From Hordeum vulgare subsp. vulgare (taxonomy: Eukaryota; Streptophyta; Magnoliopsida; Poales; Poaceae): a DNA stretch of 64,000 bases. The translations under genes and the position numbers were made by a program. Positions 59,798-64,000 of this stretch are shown in pieces (the first letter of the stretch is position 1; the number at the start of each line of letters is the position of its first letter). Under the pieces are notes generated by a model. It ran no database searches and was not told the DNA's origin. It was given only the letters and a program-made list of their open reading frames with translations. The stretch lies in NCBI RefSeq assembly GCF_904849725.1, contig NC_058518.1, positions 510,743,225 to 510,807,224 on the forward strand, read 5' to 3'.

Positions 59798-61169
59798 ACA
59801 GCTACTGCTCTAGCATCGCCCCAGCACAGGGCGGCTCGAGGGCACCCCTCCTCCAAAATCTAGGAGCCGCCTCCCCGTCCACCCCTTCCCCTGCGCCATC
59901 GCAGGAGGACGCCACCGGGCGAAGCCCGTGCGGCTGACGACTGCGGCGGAGACCTTCCTCGTGGCGTCTCTGGAGCGGAGGGCGACGACTCCAGATGAGG
60001 TCCGGTGGTGTCGTGTGGCGCAGCTGCTCAGGCAGGCGGCCGCGGGGATCGGCGAGCGACGGCTGGATCCGTGGTGGCCGGGCTCGGCAGGCTGCGCTGC
60101 TCCATGCCGGGACATCGTGCTGCGTTGTGGATCCGGGTGGGCTTGGGGCAGTAGCGGCCGGGTCCGTGGTAGCCAGGCTCGGCAGGCTTGGGCCATGGCT
60201 GCGGGACTGGTGCCATGGTGCGTGCGGGATGGGCAGGGTCAATCTCTGTGTCTTCGGCGGTGGCGCTCCGATCTGTCCGCCGTGGGTGCGAGTCTGCAGT
60301 GACTTGGCTTCCGGGGCCTGATTTGGTTGTCTCCTCCCCTTCACCATTGGCGGCGATCTAATCAGGAATACACCTAGTGTAAGGCGGTCATAGGGTTCTT
60401 TGTGCGTCAAGATGGTGTTCTACTAGATGGCGGCATTCATTGCTCTGTCCATTGACGAGTTTCGGATGGCTCCGCCAGAGATCTCTATTGGGTGTCTATT
60501 ACCTATAGATTGATGGATTGAATGAGATTTGGTCGTGTGCACCCTCATTTCAGCGCAGGAGGCTTCAAGTGGGCGTGATGTGAAGCTCCGTTTTTTCTTG
60601 ACATCATGAGACATGTCGTTATTTTGATTTTTATGGTGAAGACAATGGCGGAGAATGTCATGCGGCTAGGATTTGAGGCCTAGTAATGATGGACCGAGTC
60701 TTCGAGGCGATGAGGACTTTGCTTGGTGTTTGGTGACTCGTAGCAGCGGCACTGACAAGTGAGGGCGCAACACAAGAGGAGTACATAGTCTGTTCTTTCG
60801 GGGTGAAAATCTAAGATCTGGCCATAATTGGTTGTGCCTGGCAATGACCTTGTTAAAGGCATTATTTTGAGAGTGCTGATTTCTTGAGGGTGAAAACCAT
60901 AGATCTATGATCGGGCGACAACGGTGCTTATGCACAATTTTCTTTTTGGAGGCGTCGTTTTTTGAGAATTTGGACTTCGAGTGTTGTTTTTGATGGTGGT
61001 CTGTGTTGCAGCTATTAGAAATTGATCACCGTAGCGGATTTTTTTTTACTTCTTCTTCTTTAAGTTTTTGGGTTGTGTGCATCCGTAATGTCTTTAGGAC
61101 ATTTCGTTATTGCGGAGGCCGAATGTAACTAGTATCTTCACGATATTAATATATTTTCTTTTGTTAAAA
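59798..61169 (+). mobile_element. Probable 5'-truncated non-LTR retroelement insertion
   Basis: About 1.37 kb between two 17-bp near-identical direct repeats, ATACCGCACTCTCCTCG (59781-59797) and ATATCGCACTCTCCTTG (61170-61186, two mismatches), ending in a short A run (GTTAAAAA). The last 120 bp (TTGGGTTGTGTGCATCC, then GCGGAGGCCG and GATATTAATATATT) resemble 3' ends of Triticeae non-LTR insertions as I remember them. The GC-rich first 600 bp has long antisense open frames rich in Pro/Arg/Ala that I do not accept as genes. Long variable target duplications and an A tail argue for L1-type insertion. Family not identified. Confidence 0.5.
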
Positions 61170-61186
61170 ATATCGCACTCTCCTTG

Positions 61187-61610
61187 TTGCAAAGCCACCT
61201 CTTTTCTAATTTCTGGCAACAAGATCCATGTTTTATAATTTTTATTAGTTTTTGCAACATGACCCTTATTGCGAAACCACCCCTTCACTAGTTTTCTGCG
61301 ACAAGATCCATATTCCACAACCTTCTTTTCCAATTTTCTGTGACAAGACCTTGTTGCAAAAGTTGCAACAACATCTTCATCGCATCTAATTTTCTACAAC
61401 AAGATCCATGTTGCAATACAACATTACCTTCAGTCGCTCACGTACTTGCGCAGTCATCATTCCCCGTCACCATTTCGCAGCAACCGTTGTTGCAATGATA
61501 AGATGAAAAAGATCTGTGTGGTCCAATAAGACAAGTGTCAAGCAATGGAGGCGGTGGATGTCATGCGTTAGATTAGTCGGTTGATCATAATCATCTTCCA
61601 AATAATATAA
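61187..61610. repeat. Repetitive segment with ACAAGATCCAT / TTGCAAC motifs
   Basis: Degenerate units containing (G/A)CAACAAGATCCATGTT or TGCGACAAGATCCATATT recur near 61216, 61300, 61340 and 61397. The segment is bounded by direct repeats CACTCTCCTTGTT at 61176-61188 and 61611-61623. It may be a separate insertion that used the same target. No coding sequence is seen. Confidence 0.4.
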
Positions 61611-61873
61611 CACTCTCCTTGTTACCAGTTAAAAAATGATTTAAAAAAAATCCCAGTTCAAAAATGGAAAAGGAGAATCCTATGAACCTCAACAACATCT
61701 CCATATGGTCTCGTTTGAACCTGGAGCGCTATCTGTATAGAGACGACGACGTCCATGCGTACACGAAACGTACCCAAGCAAACCACAACCCAAACACAAT
61801 CTTGTTGGATAAAATTTCAAATGGTTATACGTACATATATTCAAACTTGTCTATCTCTAACGTGCCCGAGCAG

Positions 61874-61881
61874 TATAAATA
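61874..61881 (+). promoter_or_regulatory. TATA box of the lipid-transfer-like gene
   Basis: TATAAATA 69 bases before the start codon at 61950, giving a short leader of about 40 bases. The upstream 250 bases are A/T-rich with no further element I can name confidently. Confidence 0.65.
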
Positions 61882-61949
61882 GTTGAGCAAACATACGAAT
61901 TCCATCCACCCATCAACACGCATCATCCTGTCCAACCCTCACGTAGAAA

Positions 61950-62751
61950 ATGGCGCTCTCCAAGTCCACCGTCGCCGTGCTCTTCGCCCTGCTGGCCATG
62001 GCGGCGACACTGCAGCCGTCCGAGGCGAGGGTTCAGCCTGCCGCCGCAAACCAAGAAGAAGCCGCAGCCACCACCACGGCCGGTGGCGGCTCCCCGTCTC
62101 TTCCCGGCCTGCCGTCGTTGCCTCAGATTCCCGGTATTCCAAGCTTACCACCGCTATTCCACTTCCTGTTCCCACAACTTCCTCAGATCCCCGGCTTGCC
62201 GCCGTTGTTCGGGCCGCTCCCTGGTGGTGCACCGGGCGCCCCTCCGTCCGGAGCATTGCCTAGCCTCCCGCACCTCCCAGTTCCCACCGGCTCGCCAAGC
62301 CCGCCGCCGCCGAAGGAGTGCCTGACGCCGCTGATGGCCATGATACCGTGCATGGACTACCTCACCAACATCACGGTGTTCTCGCCGCCGGACGCATGCT
62401 GCGACGGCCTCAAGTCAGTCGTCAGCACCGCGCCGATCTGCCTCTGCCATGGTCTGAACAACAATGGCGGCATGAGCAAGCTCTTCCCCAAGCCTATCGA
62501 CCCCATCCGCATGATCATCCTTCCTCTTAGATGTGGCGCCATGATTCCCCTGCAGACCATCTTCTCCTGCGCCAGTAAGTTACTAACCTTGTACATTGTG
62601 TTTTACTTTTAATGAGTAAGCTTGCTTTGAAGGAGATTGATTAACTTGCATTGGTGATGATTTGACAGCCCAACCCTTGCCGCCGTTGATGCCTCCTGCC
62701 ATGACTCCGGCGCCTCCGGCTACTTCCCCCGCCCCATCACCATCACCATAG
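61950..62751 (+). CDS. Secreted proline-rich lipid-transfer-like protein (eight-cysteine motif), two exons, 235 aa
   Basis: The only clear host gene here. Exon 1 is 61950-62574, intron 62575-62668 (GTAAGT...GACAG, 94 bp), exon 2 62669-62751 ending in TAG. Residues 1-26 form a signal peptide (MALSKSTVAVLFALLAMAA, likely cut after SEA). Residues about 48-120 are rich in Pro/Leu/Gly with LPxLPxIPG-type repeats. The eight-cysteine motif follows: C124, C134, CC150-151, C164-x-C166, C195, C207 (spacing 9, 15, 0, 12, 1, 28, 11), as in the LTP/2S albumin/amylase-inhibitor superfamily. N140-I-T is a possible glycosylation site. The tail is Pro/Ser/Ala-rich (PPAMTPAPPATSPAPSPSP) without a clear hydrophobic GPI signal. 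The family binds lipids or acts at the cell wall and is secreted. The arrangement resembles hybrid proline-rich or LTPG-like proteins. Exact substrate unknown. Reading through the donor would give a 220-residue form ending LLTLYIVFYF. Confidence 0.85.
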
Positions 62752-63276
62752 GAGCAAGAGGATGCACCCATCGCTGATGGTTTCGTCAGGATTATGTAGT
62801 TTCGTTTTAGTTGGTTTTATTTAGGTAGCATCAAGAAAGATATCAGCTAGCTTTTAGGGGTTTAGGGGTTTACATATAGGGCGTCTCTCATATGTAGCTC
62901 CTAGTGCTACTTAGTTGCCATATAAGTATACAGTCATGTAAGATCTCCGTCACTTGATGTAATCGTTGTCAATGGATAATATTATACTAGCTAGATCGAT
63001 GCATGCTTGGTGATTCATGTCGTTACTGCTCTAGTGTTTACTTGTGTGATGGACAGGATTAACGCCGGGTCAATCTGATCTTATATGCGTGCGTGCTTGG
63101 TGGCTCCGTTGGTAGTTAGTACATGAGCCTTGGTAGATGTATCTCAACTTTTGCTACCTCTTATACCGGCAGCTCGTTTAAATCTGTCCCCATCAAGTTC
63201 CGCCAGTGCTATGATAATCATGCATATGCCACCAGCTAGACACAAAACAAGATTTTTGTAAGAATTTTCGGACACT
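62752..63276 (+). other. 3' untranslated and downstream region of the lipid-transfer-like gene
   Basis: No gene seen. The A/T-rich stretch near 62970 (CAATGGATAATATTATAC) is a plausible polyadenylation region. Beyond about 63000 the sequence is unremarkable and I find no repeat I recognise. Confidence 0.4.
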
Positions 63277-63573
63277 ATGGGTGGTGTGCTGGAATGTTCC
63301 GCATCGCTATCACCAACGGCTCATTCCAGGAAGGAGTTCAACTCCATGATCATCCTCAAGATGTGCAAAATTTGGATGCAAAGGAAGGGTCGTATTCTTT
63401 GGGGGTTTATTCTTAGGCGAATCCTTGAGGAATGGAAGTCTTGGCAGATGGGTAAGCTTTTCCGAGGTGATGTCTGGCGAGTAGTCTCCTTTTCTATCTT
63501 GGGTGGCTGGCCATTCTGCCAGAGTTGTAAACCTGTGAATAGGTGTCGCGTCTCTTCTTCCATCGATAGATAA
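63277..63573 (+). pseudogene. Possible LINE reverse-transcriptase tail fragment
   Basis: A 98-residue open frame containing SRKEFNSMIILKMCKIWMQR followed by KGRILWG. The pattern (R/K)xxFxSLxxLxxWxxWxxRNxRxF is common at the C-terminal end of plant LINE ORF2 proteins, after the zinc-binding reverse-transcriptase domain. The match is by eye and partial. The fragment is short with no RT motifs nearby. A small host open frame or chance frame is possible. Confidence 0.35.
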
Positions 63574-63699
63574 TACAGTACGCATGCTTGTGTATTCTAG
63601 AAAAAACATAGCTGAACTCCATTGGTTCTACGTGCTTGATCATGAGAGCAGAGGAACCCAAAGCGGAGCAATAGAGGGACCCAAAGCAGAGCAGGACAA

Positions 63700-63757
63700 G
63701 GAAAGGGATAAAAAACTGGAGGGGTAAAGGAAAGGGATAAAAAACTGGAGGGGTAAA
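63700..63757. repeat. 29-bp tandem repeat, two copies
   Basis: Two consecutive copies of a unit starting GGAAAGGGATAAAAAACTGG and ending AGGGGTAAA, immediately after a looser repeat (GGACCCAAAGC at about 63654 and 63678). Likely a recent slippage duplication. Confidence 0.85.
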
Positions 63758-64000
63758 CCTAGCAACGGACTTCTTGATCAACACCTAGTGCCACTTTGCC
63801 ATCGGCATCAATCGATGCAGAGCCTGGGGGTTTACCCTCATTTTCGAAAAGGGAAGGATCGAGGAACTAGAACCAGAAGAAGAACATCGTCGACTCACCC
63901 GAAGGATGAAGTTTACTTAATTTTTTCTTTAAGTCAGAAAATGTGAAAGAAGATCACATCCAAATTGAGGATATGTATGTAATAATTTGTGATACTATTT
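63758..64000. other. Right edge of window, no feature seen
   Basis: No coding frame of note and no repeat that I recognise. The sequence becomes A/T-rich toward the end. Confidence 0.4.

Noticed and set aside
59802..60410. 202-aa antisense Pro/Arg-rich frame
   Set aside because: Low-complexity translation of a GC-rich part of the probable non-LTR insertion, with overlapping open frames on both strands.
1..64000. CRISPR arrays, bacterial operons, tRNA or rRNA genes
   Set aside because: The window is plant nuclear repeat DNA. I saw no regularly spaced short repeats of CRISPR type and no cloverleaf or rRNA sequence.

Overview
This is plant nuclear DNA, almost certainly from a Triticeae grass (wheat, barley, rye or Aegilops). 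The evidence is: BARE1/WIS/Angela-type Ty1-copia elements whose LTRs start TGTTGGAATTATGCC or TGTTGGAAATATGCC; two very long (about 4.9 kb) LTRs ending GGGCGTGACA that match the Sukkula LARD of barley and its relatives; an Au-type SINE; and CACTA subterminal repeats of the GGGACTAAAG type. More than 90% of the window is transposable element. I see one convincing host gene.

Layout. (1) About 1-36188 is one CACTA DNA transposon whose left end lies outside the window. Its multi-exon gene (Transposase_24-like region plus a C-terminal Ulp1/C48-like protease domain, 2481-35597) is split by two insertions: a Sukkula solo LTR (3300-8161, TSD AAGGA) and a 24.5-kb composite (10219-34687, TSD GGAAC). 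The composite is a degraded BARE-like copia element, called B here. It carries copia A (10583-19358, TSD TCACC/TCACT) inside its 5' LTR and copia C (from 20913) in its leader. C's 3' LTR was cut short by a deletion that also removed part of B. An Au-type SINE lies near the right end of the CACTA. (2) About 36189-59780 is an unclassified repeat carrying a second Sukkula solo LTR (36742-59334, TSD CCCAC). That LTR holds copia D (38962-56661, TSD AATAT), and D holds copia E on the minus strand (42581-51363, TSD ACTAC). (3) 59781-61623 holds an apparent non-LTR insertion and a repetitive segment. (4) 61950-62751 is a two-exon gene for a secreted proline-rich lipid-transfer-like protein with an eight-cysteine motif. 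(5) The right end has a possible LINE fragment and a short tandem repeat.

How the parts work together. Four copia elements contain the remains of a gag-protease-integrase-RT-RNase H polyprotein. Only E is intact: 1327 codons, two LTRs differing by 4 substitutions and one 30-bp indel, a perfect TSD, PBS and PPT. E could in principle supply proteins to defective relatives such as A, which is the same family with two stop codons. LTR divergences counted by eye give rough ages that agree with the nesting order: B about 3-4%, A about 2.3%, D about 1.6%, C about 0.6%, E about 0.23%.

The most notable items are the intact young copia E, the contrast in B between fairly similar LTRs and a wrecked coding region, the microhomology junction that joins C to B, the paired Sukkula solo LTRs, and the duplicated promoter of the CACTA element. 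I found no evidence for a wholly new biological system.
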